A stretch of 64,000 nt of DNA from positions 14,226-78,225 of the forward strand of contig JBAQKP010000044.1 of NCBI GenBank assembly GCA_049301135.1, given 5' to 3'. The notes below the pieces were generated by a model. It was not told where the DNA came from and made no database searches. It saw only the letters and a list, made by a program, of their open reading frames with translations. Below, piece after piece: positions 25,654-34,294 of the stretch (the stretch's first letter is position 1; every line of letters starts with the position of its first letter). The DNA is from JAYXXU01 sp049301135. Its GTDB lineage: Bacteria > Pseudomonadota > Gammaproteobacteria > Pseudomonadales > Moraxellaceae. Both the position numbers and the translations under genes were made by a program.

Positions 25654-25686
25654 GATCACACCCAAGACTGAGTGAAAGGATGTTGT

Positions 25687-26169
25687 ATGACTGATTTTAT
25701 CAATCCAAACGAAGATACCCGTATTGCGCAGGGTTCGCGGGTGTCGCTGCATTTTTCGGTCGCATTGGAAAATGGCCTTGAAATCGACAACACGCGCAGC
25801 CGCACTGAGCCGGTGGAATTAACCATTGGCGATGGTAACTTGCTGGAAGGCTTCGAAAAAGCTCTACTCGGTCTACGGGCGGGCGACCGTCGTACCGTGC
25901 ATTTGCCGCCGGAAGATGCATTTGGGCAGTGGAACGCGGACAACGTACAGACCTTTGATACGGTGAAGTTTGGTGAGCGTCCGGTGCTTGATCAGGTAAT
26001 TGAGTTTGAGGACAAAGCCAAGACCACGCTGGCTGGTGTGGTCAAGTCAGTCAACGACGACGTGACTGAGGTGGATTTTAATCATCCTCTGGCCGGTCGT
26101 AACGTGGTGTTCGAGGTCGAAATCGCTCGGGTCACGCCTGCGGGGCAGAGTGGTTTAAAGTTGTTGTAA
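25687..26169 (+). CDS. fkpB: FKBP-type peptidyl-prolyl isomerase, SlpA/FkpB type
   Basis: A 160-residue FKBP of the SlyD/SlpA group. The FKBP part has 'SRVSLHFSVALENGLEID' and 'LTIGDGNLLEGFEKALLGL'; the IF (insert-in-flap) region has 'PEDAFGQWN' and 'NDDVTEVDFNHPLAGRNVVFEVEI'. No His-rich tail is present, which separates it from SlyD. AAAGGA lies six bases before ATG 25687. It is the last gene of ileS-lspA-fkpB, the usual order. Confidence 0.92.
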   Translation: MTDFINPNEDTRIAQGSRVSLHFSVALENGLEIDNTRSRTEPVELTIGDGNLLEGFEKALLGLRAGDRRTVHLPPEDAFGQWNADNVQTFDTVKFGERPVLDQVIEFEDKAKTTLAGVVKSVNDDVTEVDFNHPLAGRNVVFEVEIARVTPAGQSGLKLL

Positions 26170-26267
26170 CGATTGTTGTAAAAAACTATCTGACTGTGTG
26201 GCCTGTGGTTGCACAGTTGATCAGTCAACAAGATTTTGGTAGGTCTATTTCTAGTCGTACCCAAGAG

Positions 26268-26504
26268 ATGAAAAGCATGAATATCTTTAAATATCAAAAC
26301 CCTGTGCTATCAGCAGGTATTGCGATCTCATGTTTTTTAGCACCCATAGTGTCCATTGATTATAGAAAATCGCAAAATATGTCCTTTTTAGATGAAGGAT
26401 TGTTTACCTTGTTATTAGCCGCGATATTTTTTTCCGTCTGGCTTTTGGCTTATTACATTTTCAGGAAGGTGCGTACAGTTTTACGGGGTCGTGCCCAGAA
26501 GTGA
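26268..26504 (+). CDS. Small two-span membrane protein, unknown
   Basis: A 78-residue protein after fkpB. Two hydrophobic segments are visible, at about 12-28 ('PVLSAGIAISCFLAPIV') and 45-66 ('GLFTLLLAAIFFSVWLLAYY'), and it ends with a basic tail 'RKVRTVLRGRAQK'. The ribosome site is weak (AAGAG just before or nine bases before, depending on which of ATG 26268 or 26277 is used). The local bases are more AT-rich than fkpB. No family is recognised. Confidence 0.5.
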   Translation: MKSMNIFKYQNPVLSAGIAISCFLAPIVSIDYRKSQNMSFLDEGLFTLLLAAIFFSVWLLAYYIFRKVRTVLRGRAQK

Positions 26505-26582
26505 CTTGTAGCGCATATTCAACTCACCGTATGAGCCGAATATGGGTGTTAATGAGCTTGTTCAGTAGGCCGCGCCTGAGCT

Positions 26583-27326
26583 TCAAACCTTAAAATCATC
26601 CCCCAAATACACTTGGCGAACCAAATCATTCGCCAAGATCTCTGCTGCACTGCCTTCGGCAATCACAGAGCCTTCGCTGACGATATAAGCCTTTTCGCAG
26701 ATCGCCAACGTTTCGCGTACGTTATGATCGGTGATTAAAATCCCAATCCCACGTGCACTCAGGCGTTCAATAATATTTTTAATATCACCGACTGAGATTG
26801 GATCAACTCCCGCAAAGGGTTCATCGAGTAGCATAAACTTTGGTTCAGCCGCCAATGCCCGCGCAATCTCTGCACGTCGCCGTTCGCCACCAGAAACACT
26901 CATACCCAGAGAATTGCGAATATGGGTAATGCTAAACTCTTCGAGTAGCTCCTCAAGTCGTGCTTGTTGTTGTTGTTTATTCAGATCTTTGCGGGTTTGT
27001 AGCACGGCTAAAATATTATCAGCGATGCTGAGTTTGCGAAAAATCGAGGCTTCTTGCGGCAAATAGCCCAAGCCATGTCTGGCACGTTGGTGCATGGCCA
27101 GATCAGATAAATCTTTGCCATCTAATAAAATACACCCGCGATCCATCCGTACCAAACCGACCAGCATGTAAAAACTGGTGGTTTTGCCCGCACCGTTAGG
27201 CCCAAGTAAACCGACGATCTGACCGCTGTGCAGTTTAAACGACACGTCTTTCACCACCAATCGCTTGTTGTAGCTCTTGGCCAAATGCCGAATTTCCAGA
27301 TATTGGACGACAGGGACGGCGGTCAT
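26583..27326 (-). CDS. lptB: LPS export ABC transporter ATPase LptB
   Basis: The cytoplasmic ATPase of the LptB2FGC machine that extracts LPS from the inner membrane. 247 residues. Walker A is 'GLLGPNGAGKTT', the signature is 'VSGGERRR', Walker B is 'FMLLDEPFAGVD' and the switch His is in 'ILITDHNVRE'. ATG 27326 lies eight bases after the lptA stop. It is the last gene of kdsD-kdsC-lptC-lptA-lptB. The lptF and lptG genes are not in the window. Confidence 0.96.
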   Translation of the reverse strand: MTAVPVVQYLEIRHLAKSYNKRLVVKDVSFKLHSGQIVGLLGPNGAGKTTSFYMLVGLVRMDRGCILLDGKDLSDLAMHQRARHGLGYLPQEASIFRKLSIADNILAVLQTRKDLNKQQQQARLEELLEEFSITHIRNSLGMSVSGGERRRAEIARALAAEPKFMLLDEPFAGVDPISVGDIKNIIERLSARGIGILITDHNVRETLAICEKAYIVSEGSVIAEGSAAEILANDLVRQVYLGDDFKV

Positions 27327-27334
27327 GGGCACAC

Positions 27335-27874
27335 TCAACGGCTTTTGGCGGGGGTGACGACTGGGTTTTGATTCGGTGGAATCACGATTTTAACTCGATT
27401 TTGGGTGTTGCCAAGTGCTTCGACATCGCCTTCGGTGATGCTGTAGCGGATCGAGTTACCACTAAAGCGTGCACCATCTTGGGTTAGCAAGGCATTGCCG
27501 GTTAAGGTAACGATACCCGCTTGAGCGTCGTATACCACACTCTGGCCTTCACCGCGTGCGATGCCTTTATCATCGCTGATTTGCTGCTGAAAACGTGCCG
27601 GACGACCTTTAGCAGTCGCATCTTTGATGCTGCGGTCAGCGGTCAGATTGACCACGATGCTGTCGGCTTCGATGCGCACACTGCCTTGGGTAATCAGGAC
27701 GTTGCCAGTATAAGTGGTAATACCGCTACGCTCGTTATACGTGGCTCGATCCGCCTCTAGGCTAACCGGTTGGTTTTGGTCGCTGGGTAGGGCGTATGCG
27801 ACGGTCAGTGGCATGCTGACACAGCAGAGTAGGACTAAGCGGGACAGTCGGTTAAGGACGTGAAGCAGGGGCAT
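27335..27874 (-). CDS. lptA: LPS transport periplasmic protein LptA
   Basis: A 179-residue periplasmic protein forming the beta-jellyroll bridge that carries LPS between LptC and LptD. A signal peptide ends near YA-LPSD (about residue 29). OstA-like strands follow: 'VSLEADRATYNERSGITTYTG', shown here as the family start, then 'VLITQGSVRIEADSIVV' and 'VVYDAQAGIVTLTGNALL'. ATG 27874 overlaps the lptC end by 23 bases. A final Pro/Asn-rich tail is short. Confidence 0.92.
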   Translation of the reverse strand: MPLLHVLNRLSRLVLLCCVSMPLTVAYALPSDQNQPVSLEADRATYNERSGITTYTGNVLITQGSVRIEADSIVVNLTADRSIKDATAKGRPARFQQQISDDKGIARGEGQSVVYDAQAGIVTLTGNALLTQDGARFSGNSIRYSITEGDVEALGNTQNRVKIVIPPNQNPVVTPAKSR

Positions 27875-28412
27875 ATTCGATCCGAATTCGGTTAAGTTGA
27901 TAGTCACCTTGGCTGAGGTCTGCGCGTAAGCCTTGACTGTTGATCAGACCTTGTGAATTGATCACTTGTACGGGTTGATCGGTTTCGATCTGGCGAGTTT
28001 TAGGATAGCCGATCAGTTGTGAGGTGTTAAAGCGGGTTGCTTGCTGATTGGTGGGATTGATGTGGCTGATCTGTACGCCACCGTTCAACAGGATTTTTTG
28101 ATTTTGCTCTGACAGTTCAGCGTGGGCAGCCGTTAAAATCACCCGTTGTTGGCCATTTTGATACCAAATGCTGTCGATTTGATCCAGTTCAGTCCGGTTG
28201 GTTGCCCCAAAATGACGCAGTTCAGCCGCACGTGTAGTGGCTTGCAGTTGTCCTTGTGCATCGGTCTGTAACAGTTGAATGTCACGCGCTGAATAAGCAA
28301 TCCCTTGACTGAGACTGGCATCAAGCTGCACCTGTTGGCCACTTTGCCAATAGTACCAGCCAGAATATGCCGCCACCACAGCGGCAATCAGGTAGAGCAG
28401 ACGAGTATCCAT
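27852..28412 (-). CDS. lptC: LPS export protein LptC
   Basis: A 186-residue bitopic inner membrane protein that receives LPS from LptBFG and passes it to LptA. One N-terminal helix (about 4-22) is followed by a periplasmic beta-jellyroll ('IQLLQTDAQGQLQATTRA', 'VILTAAHAELSEQNQKILL'). Sequence is only loosely conserved in this family; its position before lptA-lptB supports the call. It overlaps lptA by 23 bases. Confidence 0.88.
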   Translation of the reverse strand: MDTRLLYLIAAVVAAYSGWYYWQSGQQVQLDASLSQGIAYSARDIQLLQTDAQGQLQATTRAAELRHFGATNRTELDQIDSIWYQNGQQRVILTAAHAELSEQNQKILLNGGVQISHINPTNQQATRFNTSQLIGYPKTRQIETDQPVQVINSQGLINSQGLRADLSQGDYQLNRIRIEYAPASRP

Positions 28413-28470
28413 TGGTGGCCAAACGAACCTCGTTTAAAAGATGTGAAACAACCTGGCCGCCTGCGTCAGA

Positions 28471-29013
28471 TTATGCGCCGCGTACCGCCAAAAAACGTTC
28501 CAGCATCGTATCATATTGGCCTTTGGCGTGCAGAATCACATCACATAACTCACGCACCGCCCCGCGTCCACCACTGGCTTGTGTGACCAAATGCGCCCGT
28601 CGCCGAACTTCATGATGTGCGTTCGGTACAGTCACGGCTAGTCCTGCCATGGCGAGCGCACCGAGATCTGGCCAATCGTCACCCATATATGCACAATCGG
28701 TTGGCAGGACATTCAGCTGGCGACAGGCTTCGGCCAATGCGATGCCTTTATCTTCACGGCCTTGCACCACCAGATCAACACCCAGTGAATCCATACGTTG
28801 CTTGACGATATTGCTGGTGCGACCGGTGATGATGACGATCTTCACATCACACTCTTGTACCAGTTTCATGCCCAGACCATCGCGCACGTCGAAGGCTTTA
28901 ATTTCTTCACCACTATTGCCAAAAATCAATCGGCCATCGCTCAGGATGCCATCGACATCAAGTGCCAAGACTTGAATGTGCCGCGCCCGTTCTAAAATTG
29001 CATATGAAGCCAT
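28471..29013 (-). CDS. kdsC: 3-deoxy-D-manno-octulosonate 8-phosphate phosphatase KdsC
   Basis: A HAD-family phosphatase of 180 residues that makes free Kdo for LPS. Motif I is 'LALDVDGILSDG', motif II 'VIITGRTS', and the later Asp pair is in 'YMGDDWPDLGAL'. It lacks a cap domain, as KdsC does, and works as a tetramer. Its start directly abuts the kdsD stop, so the two genes are co-translated. Confidence 0.95.
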   Translation of the reverse strand: MASYAILERARHIQVLALDVDGILSDGRLIFGNSGEEIKAFDVRDGLGMKLVQECDVKIVIITGRTSNIVKQRMDSLGVDLVVQGREDKGIALAEACRQLNVLPTDCAYMGDDWPDLGALAMAGLAVTVPNAHHEVRRRAHLVTQASGGRGAVRELCDVILHAKGQYDTMLERFLAVRGA

Positions 29014-30000
29014 TTAGCCTACTCCTGCTTCTAAAATGTCATGCATATGAAGCGCACCCACAGGTTTATTGTCATCATCAACGACAATTAGATTGTTGAT
29101 GTACATTTCGTGCATGATTTTAAGTGCATCTGCTGCGAGCATATCAGTACTTAAGTCGATTTTGACAGGGTTTTTGGTCATAAAATCCGATACAGTGGCA
29201 GTAAGATCCGAGTGAGTGGCAAGATAGCGCCGGAGATCTCCATCCGTGAACACGCCAACCAAATACCCATCATCTGATACCACGGCGGTAATGCCGAGTC
29301 GCTTTGCCGTAATCTCTAGCAGCGTCTCTCTAATCGTACAGTGCCGTTGCACGCTGGGTAGCGCACTGTCTGTATGCATGATTTGAGCGACACGAACCAA
29401 CAAGCGTTTACCGAGTGAGCCAGCAGGATGTGACAGGGCAAAGTCATCTTTGGTAAAGCTGCGAGCATTCAGCAGAGCAACGGCTAGTGCATCACCGAGT
29501 GCTAATGTTGCGGTGGTACTGGACGTTGGGGCTAAGCCAAGCGGGCACGCTTCTCGCAGATTGCCGAGCGTCAACGCGACGGTTGCTTGTTTAGGAAGTG
29601 CGCCTTTGGCATGTTGACTGATACTGATGAGTGGGATCGCATAATGCTGAACCACTGGAATCAACATCATGATTTCATCACTTTGTCCTGAGTTTGAAAT
29701 GGCAATCAGTACATCACCACGCACCAGCATCCCGAGGTCGCCATGGGCAGCTTCACTGGGGTGCATAAAAAAAGAAGGTGTCCCTGTTGAAGCAAATGTT
29801 GCGGCGATTTTGCGGCCAATATGCCCAGATTTGCCCATACCGGTAATCACCACTCGACCTGTACATGCCAAAATTAACTCACAGGCCAGCTCAAACCGAT
29901 GATCTAATTCGGCATATAATACGTCGAGTGCTTGGCGCTCAGTCTGAATGGTTTGGCGTGCGCTAGCAAGGTAAGTGGTGGTGGTAATAGGTTTCGTCAC
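29014..30000 (-). CDS. kdsD: D-arabinose 5-phosphate isomerase KdsD
   Basis: Converts ribulose 5-phosphate to arabinose 5-phosphate, the first Kdo step. 328 residues. The N-terminal SIS sugar-isomerase domain has 'VVITGMGKSGHIGRKIAATFASTGT' in part and 'AISNSGQSDEI'. Two CBS domains fill about 200-328 ('GVFTDGDLRRYL', 'MHEMYINNLIVVDD'). It is the first gene of the LPS-precursor and export operon. Confidence 0.95.
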   Translation of the reverse strand: MTKPITTTTYLASARQTIQTERQALDVLYAELDHRFELACELILACTGRVVITGMGKSGHIGRKIAATFASTGTPSFFMHPSEAAHGDLGMLVRGDVLIAISNSGQSDEIMMLIPVVQHYAIPLISISQHAKGALPKQATVALTLGNLREACPLGLAPTSSTTATLALGDALAVALLNARSFTKDDFALSHPAGSLGKRLLVRVAQIMHTDSALPSVQRHCTIRETLLEITAKRLGITAVVSDDGYLVGVFTDGDLRRYLATHSDLTATVSDFMTKNPVKIDLSTDMLAADALKIMHEMYINNLIVVDDDNKPVGALHMHDILEAGVG

Positions 30001-30325
30001 GTCTGATTCCTGAGTTGCTGGTTCTGTGCTGCATATTACAGTGTAATCAAAAAAGACCTGCTAAAACATAAAACCTGGTTGCTGCGAGTATATATTTTGC
30101 GAGGGTTATTATTGTGATGCTGGGTCTTCCAGTATATTTGTTGTCAACATGCTGTAAAAAACGTGTGCCTTCCTCATGCTAGAACAGCAAAACCTTATAC
30201 AGTAGTCGGCGACAATTCCACTGCACACTCATCTGTAAACCACAAGAATCTGTTACCCCAACTGCCCAACACAGTGCTACCATTTTCGGCTGGTGGTTTG
30301 ATGATTTGGGTAGAGGGAACACAGC
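30001..30325. other. Divergent intergenic region, kdsD/murD
   Basis: This 325-base gap separates the leftward kdsD and rightward murD genes and must hold both promoters. A perfect palindrome ATTACA-G-TGTAAT lies at 30035-30047, close before kdsD. I see no tRNA, no good ORF and no clear terminator. Confidence 0.5.
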
Positions 30326-31678
30326 ATGTTAATTCAGCGCGGGGGCTTGCGAGTCGTGGTCGGTTTGGGCAAAACCGGATTGTCAGCCGTCCAGTATTTA
30401 TCGGCGCAAGGCTATCCGGTCGCTGTCAATGACACCCGCCTGACCCCACCAAACGTCGCTGAAATTCCCGAAGGCGTCGATTGTCATTTTGGTGGACTTG
30501 ATCAAGCCCTGTTGTGCCGTGCCGAAGAGATTATTTTAAGCCCCGGCATTTCAGCGAATGAACCGGAATTACAAGCCGCACAACGCCTAGGCGTGTCGAT
30601 CATTGGTGATATCCAACTGTTGCGCCGTGCGACGAATGTGCCGATTGTCGCAATCACCGGCTCCAACGCCAAAAGCACCGTCACCACCTTGGTCGGTGAT
30701 ATGGCACGCGACGCGGGCAAGCGGGTCGCCGTTGGCGGCAATCTGGGTACACCCGCGCTGCAACTGCTCGATAATGACCCCGAACTGATCGTATTAGAAC
30801 TATCCAGCTTCCAACTCGAAACCACCTCGCACCTGAATGCCGCCGTCGCGGTTGTATTGAACATGAGCGAAGACCATCTGGATCGCCATGGCAACATGCT
30901 GGCCTATCACCAAGCCAAACACCGGATTTTTCAGGGTTGTCAGCGTTATGTGATCAATCGTGATGACCCACTGACCCGTCCGCTGATTTCCGATGACACG
31001 CCGTGTGTCAGCTTTGGCTTAAATGCGCCAGATATGCAGCAGTTTGGCGTGTTGCGCGATGCTGATGGTACGGCGTGGCTTGCGCGTGGGCGTGAGCGCT
31101 TGCTGAAGGCCAGTCTGATGAAAATCAAAGGTAATCACAATATCGCCAACGCGCTTGCGGCACTGGCACTCGGCGAAGCGGTCGGTTTGCCGCTCGCCAG
31201 TATGTTGGAGACGCTACAGCAGTTTGGTGGATTGTCACATCGCTGTCAGTTTGTGGCAGAGCAGGCCGGTGTGAGTTTCTATAATGACTCGAAGGGCACC
31301 AATGTCGGCGCGACATTGGCGGCGATTGAAGGACTCGGCGCAGCACTCGCACCACAACAGCAGCGCTTGGTGGTGATGTTGGGCGGTGTCGGTAAAGGCC
31401 AAGACTTTAAACCGCTACGGGCGGCCTTGACACGTTATGCGCGGGCGGTGGTGTTGATCGGTGAGGATGCCGACAAAATTGCCACGGCCATTGGTAACCA
31501 GATCGCCCAAGTACATGCCCTGAGTTTAGCCGATGCGATTGCTCAGGCGCGTTTGTTGGCACAAGCCGGTGATGCGGTGTTGTTCTCGCCCGCCTGTGCC
31601 AGCTTTGATATGTTCTTAAATTATGAAGAACGCGGGGCGCAATTTATGGCACAGGTACAGGCCGGAGCAGCCACATGA
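30326..31678 (+). CDS. murD: UDP-N-acetylmuramoyl-L-alanine--D-glutamate ligase
   Basis: Adds D-glutamate to UDP-MurNAc-L-Ala in the cytoplasm. 450 residues. The N-terminal UDP-binding part has 'VVVGLGKTGLSAVQYL'. The ATP loop is 'ITGSNAKSTVTTLV', with Ala where GKS/T-type loops often have Gly; this form is normal for MurD in Pseudomonas and relatives. 'KGNHNIANALAALAL' and 'FYNDSKGTNVGATLAA' are Mur-ligase motifs. It overlaps ftsW by four bases. The pair lies apart from any other dcw-cluster gene in the window. Confidence 0.95.
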   Translation: MLIQRGGLRVVVGLGKTGLSAVQYLSAQGYPVAVNDTRLTPPNVAEIPEGVDCHFGGLDQALLCRAEEIILSPGISANEPELQAAQRLGVSIIGDIQLLRRATNVPIVAITGSNAKSTVTTLVGDMARDAGKRVAVGGNLGTPALQLLDNDPELIVLELSSFQLETTSHLNAAVAVVLNMSEDHLDRHGNMLAYHQAKHRIFQGCQRYVINRDDPLTRPLISDDTPCVSFGLNAPDMQQFGVLRDADGTAWLARGRERLLKASLMKIKGNHNIANALAALALGEAVGLPLASMLETLQQFGGLSHRCQFVAEQAGVSFYNDSKGTNVGATLAAIEGLGAALAPQQQRLVVMLGGVGKGQDFKPLRAALTRYARAVVLIGEDADKIATAIGNQIAQVHALSLADAIAQARLLAQAGDAVLFSPACASFDMFLNYEERGAQFMAQVQAGAAT

Positions 31679-32862
31679 TGCAGCGTTTGGCAGGTTTTTG
31701 GCAGCAGTTTGCCCAGTGGCCACACTTACGAGATGAGTTAACTGCTCGCCGCATGATGATTTTTGCGGTGCTGGCACTGCTGTGTATTGGCACCACCATG
31801 ATCGCGTCGGCGTCGATGCCGTTTGCGGCGCAGCGCATGGGCGATCCGCTGTATTTTATTACCCGTCAGATGATTTATTTGGTGGCAGCGGCGGCCGTTG
31901 CCTTCGTTGCGATTCGAATCCCGCTAAAGTTTTGGTTTTCACAGACGTTTCTGTGGTGGCTGATCGTGCTGGCCTTGCTGGGTGCAGTATTGATTTTTGG
32001 TCAAAGCATCAACGGCAGTAAGCGTTGGCTGTCGGTGGCAGGGATTAATTTTCAGCCGTCTGAGTTGGCCAAATTTGTGATGGTGCTGTTTACTGCAGAT
32101 TATGTGGTGCGCCGTTCCGATGAAATTCGCTTTAGTTGGACAGGATTTTGGCGCTTGTGTATTCCGATGGCATCGGTGTTGGTGTTGCTGCTGCTAGAGC
32201 CAGACTTGGGTGCGAGTGTGGTGGTGGTCGCCAGTATGATGGCAGTGTTTTTTTTGGCGGGTGCACCCGCACGGCAGTTTTGGTTCTTATTTATCGGTGC
32301 ATTGGGTGCACTGATGATGGCGATTTTGTTAGAGCCCTATCGTTTAAAGCGGCTGACCTCGTTTGCCAATCCGTGGGACGATACACTGGGTTCAGATTAC
32401 CAATTAAAACAAAGCCTGATTGCCTTCGGTCGTGGTGAATGGACGGGTACGGGGTTGGGGCATAGCGTGCAAAAACTGTCTTACCTGCCGGAAGCGCACA
32501 CCGATTTTATGTTGGCGATTATTGGTGAGGAACTGGGTTTTGTGGGCATTTGCCTGCTGTTTGGCCTGTTGTTCATACTGGTCAGTAGTGCGATGCGGAT
32601 CGGCCATCGGGCGCTATTCAATCAGCATTTACGCGCCGGTTATTTGGCGTATGGCATCTCGGTGATTTTTTTGCTACAGATTTTGGTCAATGGCGGGATG
32701 AATATGGGTATGTTGCCGACCAAAGGACTGACCTTGCCATTTATCAGTTATGGCGGGACATCGCTGATGGTCTGTATGCTAATGGTGGCGGTGCTGTTGC
32801 GGATTGATCAGGAAACACAGAAAGTCGCGCCCAAAACCGCCCGCGATGCCTACGGGGTCTAG
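31675..32862 (+). CDS. ftsW: Septal peptidoglycan glycosyltransferase FtsW
   Basis: A SEDS-family polymerase of 395 residues in the division complex, working with the FtsI transpeptidase. About ten membrane helices are visible. Family motifs include 'INGSKRWLSVAGINFQPSEL' and 'LPEAHTDFMLAIIGEELGF' and 'LPTKGLTLPFISYGGTSL'. The start overlaps the murD stop by four bases. It ends 20 bases from the convergent cbrB gene, with no room for a separate RNA gene. Confidence 0.95.
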   Translation: MMQRLAGFWQQFAQWPHLRDELTARRMMIFAVLALLCIGTTMIASASMPFAAQRMGDPLYFITRQMIYLVAAAAVAFVAIRIPLKFWFSQTFLWWLIVLALLGAVLIFGQSINGSKRWLSVAGINFQPSELAKFVMVLFTADYVVRRSDEIRFSWTGFWRLCIPMASVLVLLLLEPDLGASVVVVASMMAVFFLAGAPARQFWFLFIGALGALMMAILLEPYRLKRLTSFANPWDDTLGSDYQLKQSLIAFGRGEWTGTGLGHSVQKLSYLPEAHTDFMLAIIGEELGFVGICLLFGLLFILVSSAMRIGHRALFNQHLRAGYLAYGISVIFLLQILVNGGMNMGMLPTKGLTLPFISYGGTSLMVCMLMVAVLLRIDQETQKVAPKTARDAYGV

Positions 32863-32881
32863 CGCCACACAGGTGCTGATT

Positions 32882-34294
32882 TTAGCTGGATCTGCGCCGG
32901 ATAATCCGTGGAATGCCGAGGGTTTTGCGGCGTTCCCATAGGGTTTTGCGGCTGATGCCCAGTTGCTCCGCCAATTGGGTTTCGTTGAGCTTGGGTTCGA
33001 GCTGGCGCACCAATTCAATAAACTGCTGCTGCAATAGGCTGCCATTGCTGGCAGGCATCGGTTCAGTGAGTAGCGGGATATCGTCATCAAACGCTAAGGC
33101 CGACAAGCCTGTTGCGGTCAGTTTTGCGGCGGGGGTCGCACTGCGGTGTGCCTGCGCAGGCAGCATCTCCGGTAGGCGAATCAAGCGGGTCGGAATCAGC
33201 CGGTCTTTGCACATGATCACTGCATATTCGAGCACGTTTTGTAGCTCACGAATATTACCCGGCCAATGGTGTTGTTTAAGACGATGCAGCGCATCAGCGC
33301 AAAGGCCGTCAATTTGTTTGGCGTGTCGGTGGCAAAGTTGCTGAATAATACTCTCAATTAACAGGCTGAGATCATGCCCACGCGCGGACAGTGGCGGTAG
33401 ATTGAGTGCCACCACGTTCAATCGAAAAAACAAATCCGCCCGAAACTGCCCATCGTTGACCATCTGTTCGAGGTTACGATGCGTTGCGGCGATCAGTCGA
33501 ATATCGACTTTGCGGGTTTCGTGGGTGCCGAGTCTGCGAATCTCACGTTCTTGTAGTAGACGCAGTAAGCGTGCTTGCGCATCCAACGGCAGTTCGCCGA
33601 TTTCGTCCAAAAACAGCGTGCTTTGATCAGCGGCTTCGACTAAGCCTTTACGGCTGCTGTTCGCGCCGGTAAACGCGCCTTTTTCATGCCCAAATAACTC
33701 ATCTTCCATCAGACTATCGGGAATCGAGGCGCAATTGACCGCAATCATCGGAAACTTGGCGCGTGGGCTGAGTTGGTGCAGGGCGCGGGCGACCAGTTCC
33801 TTGCCAGTACCCGATTCGCCTTGGATCAACACGGTGGTGGCCAACGGCGCAACGGTGCGGATCTCATCGTAGAGCTTTAGCATGGCTGGACTTTCACCAA
33901 TCATGCCGAGTGTGTGTACGGGTATCTGTGGGTTACGGCTGAGCGGTGCGCGTTTTAAAGTGCTATCAATCGCGACTAATAGCTCTTGATGGTCAAATGG
34001 TTTAATCAAATAATGCACGGCACCCGCCCGCATCGCCGCAACCGCATCCCGCGTATCGCTGTAGCTGGTCATGATCAATACGGGGGTTGGACGCGCCAAT
34101 TCAATCAGGCTGGTTCCTGCTGCACCGGGTAAGCGTACATCACTGATGATCAGATCAAATTGTGATAAGTCATGTTGGCACGCGCTATCGACACAGGCCG
34201 CTTCACTGACACGATGGCCGTGCCGCTCCAACATTCGGCGTAAGTTTTGCCGAATCAGCGCCTCATCTTCAACGATCAGCAGTGCCGCACTCAT
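32882..34294 (-). CDS. cbrB: Sigma-54 response regulator CbrB
   Basis: An NtrC-family activator of 470 residues. The receiver has phosphoacceptor Asp in 'LIISDVRLPG' (about 54), the AAA+ domain has 'GESGTGKELVARAL' and the sigma-54 loop 'GAFTGAN', and a Fis-type HTH ends the protein ('QLAEQLGISRKTLWERRKTL'). CbrB with CbrA controls carbon/nitrogen balance in Pseudomonas, mainly by switching on the CrcZ RNA. ATG 34294 shares one base with the cbrA stop (TGATG) and has GGAG five bases before it, so translation is coupled. The symbol rests on the partner kinase and gene order. Confidence 0.9.
   Translation of the reverse strand: MSAALLIVEDEALIRQNLRRMLERHGHRVSEAACVDSACQHDLSQFDLIISDVRLPGAAGTSLIELARPTPVLIMTSYSDTRDAVAAMRAGAVHYLIKPFDHQELLVAIDSTLKRAPLSRNPQIPVHTLGMIGESPAMLKLYDEIRTVAPLATTVLIQGESGTGKELVARALHQLSPRAKFPMIAVNCASIPDSLMEDELFGHEKGAFTGANSSRKGLVEAADQSTLFLDEIGELPLDAQARLLRLLQEREIRRLGTHETRKVDIRLIAATHRNLEQMVNDGQFRADLFFRLNVVALNLPPLSARGHDLSLLIESIIQQLCHRHAKQIDGLCADALHRLKQHHWPGNIRELQNVLEYAVIMCKDRLIPTRLIRLPEMLPAQAHRSATPAAKLTATGLSALAFDDDIPLLTEPMPASNGSLLQQQFIELVRQLEPKLNETQLAEQLGISRKTLWERRKTLGIPRIIRRRSS

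Noticed and set aside
26514..26544. CATATTC/GAATATG inverted repeat between the small membrane gene and lptB
   Set aside because: A seven-base AT-rich stem with a 17-base loop and no T-run is too weak to call a terminator.
30163..30432. An 89-codon ORF overlapping the murD start
   Set aside because: It overlaps murD out of frame and has no family features.
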